A stretch of 64,000 nt of DNA from Amycolatopsis methanolica 239 (GTDB taxonomy: Bacteria > Actinomycetota > Actinomycetes > Mycobacteriales > Pseudonocardiaceae), in contig NZ_CP009110.1 of assembly GCF_000739085.1 (NCBI RefSeq), forward strand, positions 2,728,001 through 2,792,000, written 5' to 3'. How positions within the stretch are numbered: position 1 is the first letter of the stretch; the number at the start of each line of letters is the position of its first letter. The notes below the pieces were generated by a model. That model saw nothing but the letters and a program-made list of their open reading frames with translations. It was not told where the DNA came from and ran no database searches. Both the position numbers and the translations under genes were made by a program. This document shows positions 22,954-31,107 of this stretch, in pieces.

Positions 22954-23939
22954 GCTAGACGAGTAATGCGTATCTCGGTTAGTGGTCGTAGGCGGTCAGT
23001 GATCGGGTGATGGGTTGGCCGGTGGCGCGGTTGTGCCAGATGGCGGCGGTGAGGGCCAGGAGGCGTTGGGCGACGCGGGTTCCGACGCCTTCGATGGTGC
23101 GTCCGCCGTGCTGTTCGAGGTCGAGTTGGCCTTTGAGGGTGTCGTTGACTGACTCGATGAGCTGGCGGATGGACTTGAGCAGCGGCTCGCCGGGATGGGG
23201 CCGGCGGTTGCGGTAGGACGGTCGGATCAGCCGGACCCCGCGCTCGGTGAGGTAGTGGTCGAGTTCGCGGGAGACGTAGCCCTTGTCGGCGATGATCAGC
23301 AGGCCGGGGCGGTCGGTGAGCAGGTGGGGTTCGTGGTCGCAGATCGCCATGAGTACCTGCCGCTCGTCGATCTTCGGGTCCGCCAGCGCCCAGGCCACCG
23401 GGAGTCCGGCAGGGGTGCAGACCAGATGCAGCCGCAGTCCCCAGAACCAGCGGGAGTGTGAGCGGCAGAAGCCGTACTTGGCCCAGCCGGCCAGCTCTGA
23501 GCGCTTGACCGTCGGTCGGGACCGGCCGCACTCCACCGGGGTGGAGTCGACGATCCAGGTGGTGTCGGTCCACAGGTCGGTATCGGCCGCCAGCCAGCGC
23601 ATCACGTGCTTGATCAGTGGCAGCGCAGCGCGCAGGCGACGGTTGTAGCCGGACTGGCCGGGCAGGTAGCGGAACGCGCCGGGCATCCGGGCGGGCAGGA
23701 ACCGCAGCCAGCGGGCCTCGGAGGTGAACCCCAGCAACGCCTGGGCGACGGCCAGCGTGACCAGCTCAGCGTCGGTCAGCTTCGGCGGTCTGCCCATCCG
23801 CCGCCTGCCCGCGAGATGGTCGTCGATCTTGACGTAGAGTGCGGTGAGAAGGGTGTTCAGGTCGGTCGTCACAAACTGATCTTGGACACCCTTCACCTCA
23901 CTCCGGGCATCACCCCGACTTACGCATTACTCGTCTAGC
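22954..23939 (-). mobile_element. IS982-like insertion sequence, 986 bp
   Basis: Bounded by inverted repeats: both ends begin GCTAGACGAGTAATGCGTA (19 bp identical), followed by two mismatches and a shared TCGG. The flanks carry CGG at 22951-22953 and at 23940-23942, a 3-bp target duplication. One transposase gene fills it on the minus strand. The family is called from the transposase; the end sequence does not match the ends I remember for IS982, so the subgroup is uncertain. Near-perfect ends and an intact gene suggest a recent insertion. Confidence 0.88.
22979..23872 (-). CDS. IS982-like DDE transposase
   Basis: 297-aa DDE transposase. Landmarks: RPPKLTDAELVTLAVAQALL near the N-terminus, TWIVDSTPVECGRSRPT (first Asp), HLVCTPAGLPVAWALADPK, LLIIADKGYVSRELD (second Asp), LLKSIRQLIESVNDTLK (Glu) and the ending ITRSLTAYDH. 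GTG 23872 (VTTDLNTLLTALYV) matches the usual family start; a GTG at 23896 would add eight residues. No frameshift is seen, so the element may be active. Confidence 0.9.
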   Translation of the reverse strand: MTTDLNTLLTALYVKIDDHLAGRRRMGRPPKLTDAELVTLAVAQALLGFTSEARWLRFLPARMPGAFRYLPGQSGYNRRLRAALPLIKHVMRWLAADTDLWTDTTWIVDSTPVECGRSRPTVKRSELAGWAKYGFCRSHSRWFWGLRLHLVCTPAGLPVAWALADPKIDERQVLMAICDHEPHLLTDRPGLLIIADKGYVSRELDHYLTERGVRLIRPSYRNRRPHPGEPLLKSIRQLIESVNDTLKGQLDLEQHGGRTIEGVGTRVAQRLLALTAAIWHNRATGQPITRSLTAYDH

Positions 23940-24147
23940 CGGGGTTCTCGTCCGCCCGGACGGCGTCCGGCAGCTCACGCTCGGCGGCTGGCCGCTGTAC
24001 CGTTACGTCAACGACACCGCACCCGGCCAGGTCAACGGCCAGGGCGTCGACGGCACCTGGTTCGTGATCGCCCCGTCCGGGGTGAAGGTGACCGGCACCC
24101 CCGCCGACGGCGCGTCCGGTTATTGATCTCGGCGGATACTCGGTGCC

Positions 24148-24603
24148 ATGCGGGTCAACGACTACCACTTCCGGGACACCTGGCTGCTCTCCGCGCCCGT
24201 GCGCACCGTGTTCGACGCGGTCACCGACGTCGCCGGGTATCCGCTCTGGTGGCCGGACGTGCGTGAGGTCACCCGCCTCGACGACGACACCGCCCAGCTC
24301 GTCTGCCGCGCCGCGCTGCCGTACGTGCTCGTCATCCGCATGCGCCGCGCCGAGCAGGATCCGGACCGCGGCCGCCTGCGCGTCCACCTGACCGGCGACC
24401 TCGAAGGCTCACTCGCGGCGGTCGTCCTCGGCAGGCCTGGCGGCACCCGGCTGGAGATCACCCAGCGGGTCCTCGCCACGAAACCGCTGTTGCGCACCCT
24501 CTCCCCGCTGGCGCGGCCGGTGTTCCGCGCCAACCACGCCCTGATGATGCGGCGTGGCAGGCGCGGACTCCAGCACCACCTCAGCGCAGCGGGTGCGCGC
24601 TGA
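24148..24603 (+). CDS. SRPBCC-fold (polyketide cyclase-like) protein
   Basis: 151-aa START/SRPBCC-type protein: FRDTWLLSAPVRTVFDAVTD, the WWPDVREV segment that forms the pocket entrance, beta strands LVCRAALPYVLVIRMR and GGTRLEITQRVL, and a long C-terminal helix ending HHLSAAGAR. Such proteins bind hydrophobic ligands or act as cyclases; the ligand here is unknown. It starts at ATG 24148, 21 bases after the lipoprotein remnant stop, and its last 23 bases overlap the tail of the convergent esterase gene. Confidence 0.8.
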   Translation: MRVNDYHFRDTWLLSAPVRTVFDAVTDVAGYPLWWPDVREVTRLDDDTAQLVCRAALPYVLVIRMRRAEQDPDRGRLRVHLTGDLEGSLAAVVLGRPGGTRLEITQRVLATKPLLRTLSPLARPVFRANHALMMRRGRRGLQHHLSAAGAR

Positions 24604-25507
24604 AGAACCGGAGGATCACCGGCGTCGCGTCGATCACCGACGGGACGTCCGAATCCGGGTTGGGGGCGGTGCTCGGCCAGTCGTGGCCCAGGCCCTCGAC
24701 CCGGTAGTGCACGACGTCCGCGTCACAGGACCGCCACCGCTCGACCCGCACCCCGTCCCCGAGATCACGCACCACGGGCTCCGCGGCACAACCGTCAAGC
24801 GACGCCCAGCCCGCCAGCCAGTCCGGAATGGACGGCAACCCGCGCGCCGGATCGCCGGCGTAGGGGATGGTCGCGTCCGCGGTGCCGTGGAAGTCCAGCA
24901 CCGGCGCCGGCCGCGACGGGTGGCACTCGCCGCCCTGCGGGTAGAACGCCCCGGACACCGGCGCGAACGCCGCGATCCGCCCGCTAAGCCGGCAGGCCAG
25001 CACCCCGGTGAACCCGCCGCCGTTGGACTTGCCCGCCGCGAACACGCGCCGCGGGTCGACGCACAGTTCGCGCTGCACCTGGTTCAGCAGGTCGCTGGTG
25101 AACAGCACGTCGTCCGCGGCGGCCGAGTACGGCGCGCCCGTCCACGCGCTCTCCCCGTCGGTCCCGGTCAGACCCTGCGGGTAGACCGCGATCACCGACC
25201 GGCCGGAGAAGCCGGACAGCTCCTCCTGGTACTCGGCGGTGCGGCCGTGGCCGTGGAAGGACAGGACCAGCGGATCCGGCCGGTCGGGCCGGTAGTCCGC
25301 CGGAACGTGCAGCAGGTAGCTGCGCGTGAGCCCGCCCGAGGTGACGGTGCGGGTCACGCTCTGTCCCGCCGGCACGGGTGCGGGGTGGCCGCAGCCGGCG
25401 GACGGCACGGGGAAATCGACGATCCCCGACGCGGTGGCGGCCGGAGCGGCCAGGAGGGTGCCGGTGATCGCGGCCGCCACCGCGATCACCAGCCGCCGGG
25501 CGCGCAT
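24581..25507 (-). CDS. Secreted esterase, PHB depolymerase/LpqC family
   Basis: 308-aa alpha/beta-hydrolase with a signal peptide (MRARRLVIAVAAAITGTLL, cleavage likely after ATASG). It has FHGHGRTAEYQEEL (oxyanion loop), the nucleophile in AAGKSNGGGFTG, LDFHGTADATIPYAG (Asp) and GLGHDWPS (His). Relatives include secreted polyhydroxybutyrate depolymerase-like and feruloyl/acetyl-xylan esterases. Its ATG overlaps the dctA stop (TGATG), so it is translationally coupled to a C4-dicarboxylate transporter; a link between released acids and uptake is possible but inferred. Confidence 0.87.
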   Translation of the reverse strand: MRARRLVIAVAAAITGTLLAAPAATASGIVDFPVPSAGCGHPAPVPAGQSVTRTVTSGGLTRSYLLHVPADYRPDRPDPLVLSFHGHGRTAEYQEELSGFSGRSVIAVYPQGLTGTDGESAWTGAPYSAAADDVLFTSDLLNQVQRELCVDPRRVFAAGKSNGGGFTGVLACRLSGRIAAFAPVSGAFYPQGGECHPSRPAPVLDFHGTADATIPYAGDPARGLPSIPDWLAGWASLDGCAAEPVVRDLGDGVRVERWRSCDADVVHYRVEGLGHDWPSTAPNPDSDVPSVIDATPVILRFFSAHPLR

Positions 25508-26862
25508 CAGACGCCGGCCTTCACCGGCTCCCGCTCCGGCTCGGCCGCCGGGTGGTCGTCCACCAGCGTGGTCTCGTTGAACGGGTCCTGCCCGGACAGC
25601 ACCCGCTGGGCCCGCGACCGGTCGAACTCCTTGGTCCAGGACCCGATGACGACCGTCGCCACGGCGTTGCCCGCGAAGTTGGTTACCGCGCGCGCCTCCG
25701 ACATGAACCGGTCGATGCCGAGGATGAACCCGACGCCGCCGACCAGGTCCGGCCGGTGCGACTGCAGCCCGCCCGCCAGGGTCGCCAGGCCCGCGCCGCT
25801 CACGCCGGCCGCGCCCTTCGACGCGATGATCATGAACACCAGCAGGGAGATCTGCTCGCCCACGGACAGCGGGCTGCCCTGCGCGGTGGCGATGAACAGC
25901 GTCGCCATCGTCAGGTAGATCGCGGTGCCGTCCAGGTTGAACGAGTACCCGGTCGGCACCGTGATGCCGACGACCGGCTTGGACACGCCCAGGTGCTCCA
26001 TCTTCGCGATCAGCCGCGGCAGCGCCGACTCCGACGACGACGTCGACACGATCAGGATGAACTCGCGGGCGAGGTAGCGCAGCAGGCTGAAGATGTTGAT
26101 CCGCGCGCCCAGCCACAGGATCGCGCCGAGCACGATCGCCACGAACAACGCGCACGTGACGTAGAACCCGATCATCACCACCGCGAGGCTCTTCAGCGCG
26201 TTCCACCCGGTCGCGCCCACCACCGCAGCGATCGCGCCGAACGCACCCACCGGCGCGGCCCACATGATCATCGACAGGATGCGGAACACGAGCTTCTGGA
26301 TGTGCTCGATGCCGCGCAGGATCGGCTTGCCCGCCTCACCCATCTTCTGCAGCGCGAAGCCGGCGAGCAGCGCGACCAGTAGCGTCTGCAGCACCGAACC
26401 CTCGGTGAACGACGACACCAGCGAGGTCGGGATGATGCCGAGCACGAAGTCGGTCGTGCCCTCGCTGCCCTTGCTGGCCTGTTCCTGCGCCTTCGCGATC
26501 GACGACGGGTCCAGGTGCAGGCCGCTGCCCGGGTGCAGCAGGTTGCCCACGATCAGGCCGATGGCCAGCGCGAACGTGGACATCACCAGGAAGTAGCCGA
26601 TGGCCATCAGGCCGACCTTGCCGACCTTCGCGGCCTTGGCGACCGACCCGATGCCGAGCACGATCGTGCAGAAGATGATGGGGGAGATCATCATCTTGAT
26701 CAGGTTCACGAAGCCGGTGCCGAGCCAGGCCAGGCTCTTGCCGAAGTCGGGGAACAGGATCCCGACCGCGACACCGAGGACGACCGCGGCGATGACCGCG
26801 AGGTAGAGGTAGTGCATCCGGTCGCGGCGCGGCTTCGCGCCAGCCGGTGGTGCCGTAGGCAA
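25507..26862 (-). CDS. dctA: C4-dicarboxylate transporter DctA (DAACS family)
   Basis: 451-aa secondary transporter for succinate, fumarate and malate with sodium or protons. It has eight membrane segments and the family hallmarks MISPIIFCTIVLGIGS, the serine-rich hairpin STSSSESALPRL, TGYSFNLDGTAIYLTMA and IASKGAAGVSGAG, followed by NFAGNAVATVVI. Translation most likely starts at TTG 26862, five bases after a perfect AGGAGG. It faces a DcuS/DcuR-type two-component pair, which probably senses dicarboxylates and controls it. Confidence 0.95.
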   Translation of the reverse strand: MPTAPPAGAKPRRDRMHYLYLAVIAAVVLGVAVGILFPDFGKSLAWLGTGFVNLIKMMISPIIFCTIVLGIGSVAKAAKVGKVGLMAIGYFLVMSTFALAIGLIVGNLLHPGSGLHLDPSSIAKAQEQASKGSEGTTDFVLGIIPTSLVSSFTEGSVLQTLLVALLAGFALQKMGEAGKPILRGIEHIQKLVFRILSMIMWAAPVGAFGAIAAVVGATGWNALKSLAVVMIGFYVTCALFVAIVLGAILWLGARINIFSLLRYLAREFILIVSTSSSESALPRLIAKMEHLGVSKPVVGITVPTGYSFNLDGTAIYLTMATLFIATAQGSPLSVGEQISLLVFMIIASKGAAGVSGAGLATLAGGLQSHRPDLVGGVGFILGIDRFMSEARAVTNFAGNAVATVVIGSWTKEFDRSRAQRVLSGQDPFNETTLVDDHPAAEPEREPVKAGV

Positions 26863-27019
26863 CGTTGCCTCCTGTGGGGACGTGCCGCGCCCAGTCCGGC
26901 GCAGTTCGCGTGGAACTATCGGCCACGGGTATGACCGCCGTCACCGTTGTGTTCATAGAGTTCGCGGCGCGACCGGCGTCCCCGGACGGGTGGCCCGGCG
27001 GGTGTGCTGGGATGGCGGG

Positions 27020-28627
27020 GTGCGGATCACGAGCAGGCGCTGGAGCCTCGCGCGGCAGCTGCTCCTGCTGCAGGTGGCGGGAGTGGCAGTGCTGGTCGCG
27101 GTGGGGGCGCTGCTGGCCTACTTCGACGCCGCCCGCGCGGTGGACGCCCGGGCGCAGGACAAGGTGGTCGCCATCGCGAGCACCCTCGCCGACTCGCCGA
27201 CGGTGCTCTCCGCCTTGAGACTGCCCGCACCGAGCACCGAACTGCAACCCTTCGCCGAGCAGGTGCGGCGCGACACCGGGGTCGACTTCATCACGATCAT
27301 GGACCCCGGCGGCATCCGCTACACCCACCCGAACCCGGAGCTGATCGGGCAGCGGTTCCTCGGCACGATCGACGTCGCCCGGCAGGGCCGCGTCTACACC
27401 GAGACCTACACGGGCACGCTCGGTCCGTCGATGCGCGCGGTGGTGCCGGTGTTCGACCCGGAGCGGCGCGTGGTCGCGCTGGTGTCGGCGGGCATCAAGG
27501 TCGACGCCATCTCGGCCGCCCTGGCGCAGCGGATCTGGACGCTCGCCGCGGTGGCCGGGGCCGCCCTGGTGGTGGGTGTCGCGGGCAGCTACCTGGTCAG
27601 CAGCAGGCTGCGGCGGCAGACCCGCGGTCTCGCCCCGGCCGAGCTGAGCAGCATCTTCGCCTACTACGAGGCGACCCTGCACGCGGTGCGCGAGGGGCTC
27701 GTGCTGGTCGGCGCGGACGAGCGGGTGGTGCTGTGCAACGACGCCGCCCGCGACCTGCTCGGGCTCGGCGCCGACCCGACCGGCAGGGCGGTCACCGAGC
27801 TGGGTCTGCCGCCGAGCCTGGTCGGGGCGCTGCGCGGCCAGGAGCCCCGGCGCGACGAGATCCACCTGACCGACGTGCGGGTGCTGGTGGTGAGCACTGC
27901 GCCGGTGCGGTCCCGCGCCCGCGCGAAGGACCACGGCACCGTCGTCACCCTGCGCGACCACACCGACCTGCAGCTGCTCACCGGCGAGCTGACCACCGCG
28001 CGCGGGCTCGCCGAGTCGCTGCGGTCGCAGGCGCACGAGGCGGCCAACCGCCTGCACACGGTGGTGTCCCTGGTGGAGATGGGCCGCACGCAGGAGGCGA
28101 TCGAGTTCGCCACTGCGGAGCTGGAGATCGCGCAGCGGCTCACCGACCAGGTGGTCGGCGCGGTGTCCGAACCGGTGCTGGCCGCGCTGCTGCTCGGCAA
28201 GACCGCCGAGGCCAGCGAGCGTGGCGCCGAACTGGTGCTGACCGACGACACCGCCATCGAGGACACCGACACCGGCATCGAGCCGCGTGACCTGATCACC
28301 GTGCTGGGCAACCTGATCGACAACGCGATCGACGCGGCCATCGAGGCCGCGGGCGAGCGACCGGAGCGGCCGCGGGTCACGGTGACCGCGAAGATCGAGG
28401 GGGAGGAGCTGCTGTTGCGGGTCGCCGACAATGGCCGGGGCGTGCCGGACGAGGCGCGGCGGCGCGTGTTCGAGCGCGGCTGGACGACCAAACCGGACGG
28501 TCACGGGCTCGGCCTGGCGCTGGTCGGGCAGGTGGTGCGGCGCAACGGCGGACGGGTGGACGTGGCATCCGGGGAGGGCGCGGTGTTCACCGTGCGGCTG
28601 CCGGTGCGGCAGGAGGTGCCGCGGTGA
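27020..28627 (+). CDS. DcuS/CitA-type sensor histidine kinase
   Basis: 535-aa membrane kinase. Two membrane segments (about 13-34 and 173-195) flank a periplasmic PDC/CACHE sensor containing DFITIMDPGGIRYTHPNPEL, the signature of citrate/C4-dicarboxylate sensors. A cytoplasmic PAS domain follows (about 210-320), then the phosphorylated His in SQAHEAANRLHTVVSL (about 338), and the ATPase domain with NLIDNAIDAA, DNGRGVPD and GHGLGLALV. GTG 27020 places the first membrane helix near the N-terminus. The stop overlaps the regulator start (GTGA). It is divergent from dctA, the likely target. Confidence 0.92.
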   Translation: MRITSRRWSLARQLLLLQVAGVAVLVAVGALLAYFDAARAVDARAQDKVVAIASTLADSPTVLSALRLPAPSTELQPFAEQVRRDTGVDFITIMDPGGIRYTHPNPELIGQRFLGTIDVARQGRVYTETYTGTLGPSMRAVVPVFDPERRVVALVSAGIKVDAISAALAQRIWTLAAVAGAALVVGVAGSYLVSSRLRRQTRGLAPAELSSIFAYYEATLHAVREGLVLVGADERVVLCNDAARDLLGLGADPTGRAVTELGLPPSLVGALRGQEPRRDEIHLTDVRVLVVSTAPVRSRARAKDHGTVVTLRDHTDLQLLTGELTTARGLAESLRSQAHEAANRLHTVVSLVEMGRTQEAIEFATAELEIAQRLTDQVVGAVSEPVLAALLLGKTAEASERGAELVLTDDTAIEDTDTGIEPRDLITVLGNLIDNAIDAAIEAAGERPERPRVTVTAKIEGEELLLRVADNGRGVPDEARRRVFERGWTTKPDGHGLGLALVGQVVRRNGGRVDVASGEGAVFTVRLPVRQEVPR

Positions 28628-29295
28628 TCCGGGTGCTCGTGGTCGAGGACGACCCGGTGGCCGCCGAAGCGCACCGGACCTACGTGGAACGGGTCGCCGG
28701 GTTCACCGTCGCCGCGGTCGTCCACTCCGGCGCGGAGGCGCTGCGGTTCTTCGAGCGCGACACCGCCGACCTGGTGCTGCTCGACTTCTACCTGCCCGAC
28801 ACGCACGGTCTCGCGGTGTGCCGGGCGTTGCGGGCGGCCGGCAACCTGGTGGACGTCATCGCGGTGACCTCGGCGCGGGACCTGGCGGTGGTGAAGGCCG
28901 CGGTGTCGGTGGGGATCGTGCAGTACCTCATCAAGCCGTTCACCTTCGCCTTGCTGCGGGACAAGCTCGACCGGTACGCGAAGTTCCGGGAAAGTTTCGG
29001 TGAAGCGGGCGAGGTCGGACAGTCCGAGGTGGACCGGGCGTTCGCGGCGCTGCGCTCGCCGGTGGCGACGGCCCTGCCCAAGGGGATGAGCGGGCAGACC
29101 CTGGACGCGGTGGTCTCGGCGCTGCGGGACGAACCGGACGGGCTGTCCGCGGGCGCGGCCGCCACCGCGACCGGGGTGTCCAGGGTGACCGCGCGGCGGT
29201 ACCTGGAATACCTGGCGGACAACGGACTCGCCCGACGAGAGCCGCGATACGGACAGGTCGGGCGGCCGGAGGTTTGGTACCGGGCTGTGAAGTGA
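28624..29295 (+). CDS. DcuR/CitB-type response regulator
   Basis: 223-aa regulator. The receiver domain (1-120) has the acidic pair EDD (8-10), phosphoacceptor Asp54 in LVLLDFYLPDTHG, Thr in AVTSARD and Lys in LIKPFTF. The C-terminal winged helix (about 155-223) includes GAAATATGVSRVTARRYLEY. It overlaps the kinase gene by four bases (GTGA), so the pair is co-translated. By family and context it should activate dctA and perhaps the coupled esterase. Confidence 0.93.
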   Translation: MIRVLVVEDDPVAAEAHRTYVERVAGFTVAAVVHSGAEALRFFERDTADLVLLDFYLPDTHGLAVCRALRAAGNLVDVIAVTSARDLAVVKAAVSVGIVQYLIKPFTFALLRDKLDRYAKFRESFGEAGEVGQSEVDRAFAALRSPVATALPKGMSGQTLDAVVSALRDEPDGLSAGAAATATGVSRVTARRYLEYLADNGLARREPRYGQVGRPEVWYRAVK

Positions 29296-29315
29296 AGGAC
29301 GCTACGATCCGCGGC

Positions 29316-29798
29316 ATGAGCCAGCCTTACCAGCAGCAGCCCCGGTTCCCGATCCTGCTGTCCACTATGAATGATTTGCCCGGCTACCGGGTCGTGCGGG
29401 TGTACGGCGAGGTGTTCGGGCTGACGGTGCGCAGCCGGAACATGTTCTCCAACCTCGGCGCCGGCTTCAAGGCGATGGCGGGCGGCGAGCTGAAGGGCCT
29501 GTCGAAGCTGCTGTCCGATTCGCGGTACGAGGCGCTGGGGCGGCTCTGCCAGGAGGCGATGGCCTTCGGGGCGAATGCGGTGCTGAGCATGCGCTTCGAC
29601 TGCAACGAGATCGCCCAGACCGCGAGCGAGATCGCCGCCTACGGCACGGCGGTGTACGTGGTGCCCGACGGCACGGACCCGAACGCGCAGCAGGCCGCGC
29701 AGCAGCAGTACCAGCAGCAGCCGCAGGCACAGGGTCAGCAGGCGCAGGGTCAGCAGGGACAGGGTCAGTTCCAGCAGGGCTTCGCGCCGCAGCAGTGA
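29316..29798 (+). CDS. YbjQ/UPF0145 family protein with Gln-rich tail
   Basis: 160-aa protein. The YbjQ domain (about 12-115) includes LPGYRVVRVYGEVFGLTVRS, the RNMFSNLGAGFKAMAGGEL loop and EAMAFGANAVLSMRFD, which assemble into a pentamer in solved relatives of unknown function. The last 40 residues are a low-complexity tail of Gln/Ala/Gly repeats (QQQYQQQPQAQGQQAQGQQ). ATG 29316 fits the domain start; an earlier in-frame GTG would read through the upstream gene's end. Confidence 0.83.
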   Translation: MSQPYQQQPRFPILLSTMNDLPGYRVVRVYGEVFGLTVRSRNMFSNLGAGFKAMAGGELKGLSKLLSDSRYEALGRLCQEAMAFGANAVLSMRFDCNEIAQTASEIAAYGTAVYVVPDGTDPNAQQAAQQQYQQQPQAQGQQAQGQQGQGQFQQGFAPQQ

Positions 29799-29819
29799 CC
29801 CCGGGCGCCGGCCCGGCCG

Positions 29820-30510
29820 TCATCGCGGCCGGCCCGGCACGCCCGGCCGCCGCTGCCACGGGCGCGGCCCGTCGAGTGGCCGGTACTCCACGCCGAGGGC
29901 GTCCAGCCGCGGCAGGTGATGCTCGGCCAGTCGCCTGTGGAACTCCGCGTGGTCGCGGCCGGGCGGGGCTCCACACGACCTCGGCGAAGGCGCACAACCG
30001 CGGGAACGTCCCGTAGTCGACCCGCCGCACCGAGTCCAGGTGCTCGGTCCAGACCTGCGCCTGCGCCCCGAGCACCCCGGGCGGCGGCTCCCAGCGGTGG
30101 ACGTCGGCCAGGGTGCGCACGAACCCGACGGGGACGGGCTCGTCGTCGCCGTCGGCCTGCCGGTGGTCGAGGTACACCGCCTGCTCCGGGCACGCGACGA
30201 CCTGGCACCCGGCTTCGATCGCCCGCGCCGCCTGGGTTTCGTCGCGCCACGCGCCGATCACGGTGCCGGCGGGCAGGGCGGTCCCGGTGTCCAGCACCTC
30301 GTCCCAGGCGTGCGCCCGCCGCCCGCGCGCGTGCAGGTGCTCGATCATCCGCGCGGTGAACTTGCCGTGCTCGGGTGTGGCGCCCGGCGCCTCGTCGCCG
30401 CCGACGCCGATCACCTCGGACGGGGAGATGTCGAGCACCTCGTCGAACACCGCGCGGAAGAGCTCCACTGTGGACTCCGACGCGTCCAGCAGGTCGGTGC
30501 TGACGCCCCA
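29820..30510 (-). pseudogene. GH20 beta-N-acetylhexosaminidase, C-terminal fragment, frameshifted
   Basis: Only the distal half of the catalytic barrel remains, starting at WGVSTDLLDASESTVELF and including the catalytic pair in VIGVGGDEAP and HAWDEVLDTG. Near 29965 an extra C in a C-run shifts the frame: EVVWSPA is followed in the next frame by RDHAEFHRRLAEHHLPRL and an end GVPGRPR-stop at 29820. The front half is missing; the sequence abuts the head of a lactonase gene. The enzyme would release N-acetylglucosamine from chitin or glycans. Confidence 0.85.
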
Positions 30511-31097
30511 GGCAGCGTGACCTGCTGGTGGGCGACCAGTTTCCCCGCGTCCAGCCGGTAGACGTACACCGAGTCCGTGCCCAGGTCCACGGCCAGCACC
30601 CACCGGCCGGACGGATCGGGCAGGACCTGGTGCGCGTGCGGTTGCGCGCCCGTGTGCCGCACCAGGTCCGTGGTCTCGTCGAGCGCGCCGTCGCGCCGGA
30701 TCGGGTGCACCACCAGCGATCCCGACGTGTAGTTCGCCGTCAGCAGGTGCCGCCCGGCCACCGACAGGTGCGTCGGACCGGCCCCCAGCGTCGAACGGCT
30801 GCCGAGCACCGCCGGCTTCAGCGGATCCCGCACGTCGACCGCGGTGACCGTGCCCTCCTCGGTCTCGTTGGTCGCGTACAGCAACTTCCGGTCGGCCGAC
30901 AACGCCAACCACGACGCGGCGGGCACACCCGGCACGGTGAACCCGCGCCGCAGGCCCGCATGGCCGGCCAGCGCTATGTCCAGGCCGGCGGCGTAACCGC
31001 CCACGAACGCCAGGCGCGGCGGCGACGAGGGGACAGGCGCCGGAACCGCCAGCAGGCCGGTGGCGCCGAGAACCGTGCGGCGGCGGAGGTCCGGCAC
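30511..31097 (-). pseudogene. 6-phosphogluconolactonase-type (beta-propeller) protein, N-terminal fragment
   Basis: Begins at GTG 31097 after GGAGGAG with a twin-arginine-like leader (RRRTVLGATGLLAVPAP), then propeller blades of the lactonase family: WLALSADRKLLYATNE, GAGPTHLSVAGRHLLTANY, HQVLPDPSGRWVLAVDLG and YRLDAGKLVAHQQVTLP. At 30510/30511 the code ends abruptly and runs into GH20 sequence, so the last third or so of the propeller is deleted. It shares the direction of the upstream GntP operon. Confidence 0.8.
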
Positions 31098-31107
31098 GGC
31101 ACTCCTC

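Larger units (their letters stand above)
22685..24126 (+). pseudogene. COG4315-type lipoprotein gene interrupted by an insertion sequence
   Basis: The 5' part encodes a lipoprotein signal with lipobox VSAC, then VADSQGRTLYRFDLD and NCAGPCATLWPP, typical of the short secreted-repeat lipoproteins (COG4315). After the insertion sequence the code resumes as GVLVRPDGVRQLTLGGWPLYRY and ends DGASGY before TGA (24124-24126). Removing the element and one copy of a 3-bp duplication (989 bp) restores one uninterrupted 150-aa frame. Function of the family is unknown; cell-envelope location is inferred. Confidence 0.85.

Noticed and set aside
26935..27019. Promoter for the sensor kinase (TAGAGT near 26955)
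   Set aside because: No properly spaced -35 could be matched, so it is not reported as a feature.
29799..29845. GC-rich inverted repeat after the YbjQ gene as a terminator
   Set aside because: Arms are imperfect and consist of GGCC repeats that are common by chance at this GC content; there is no T-run.
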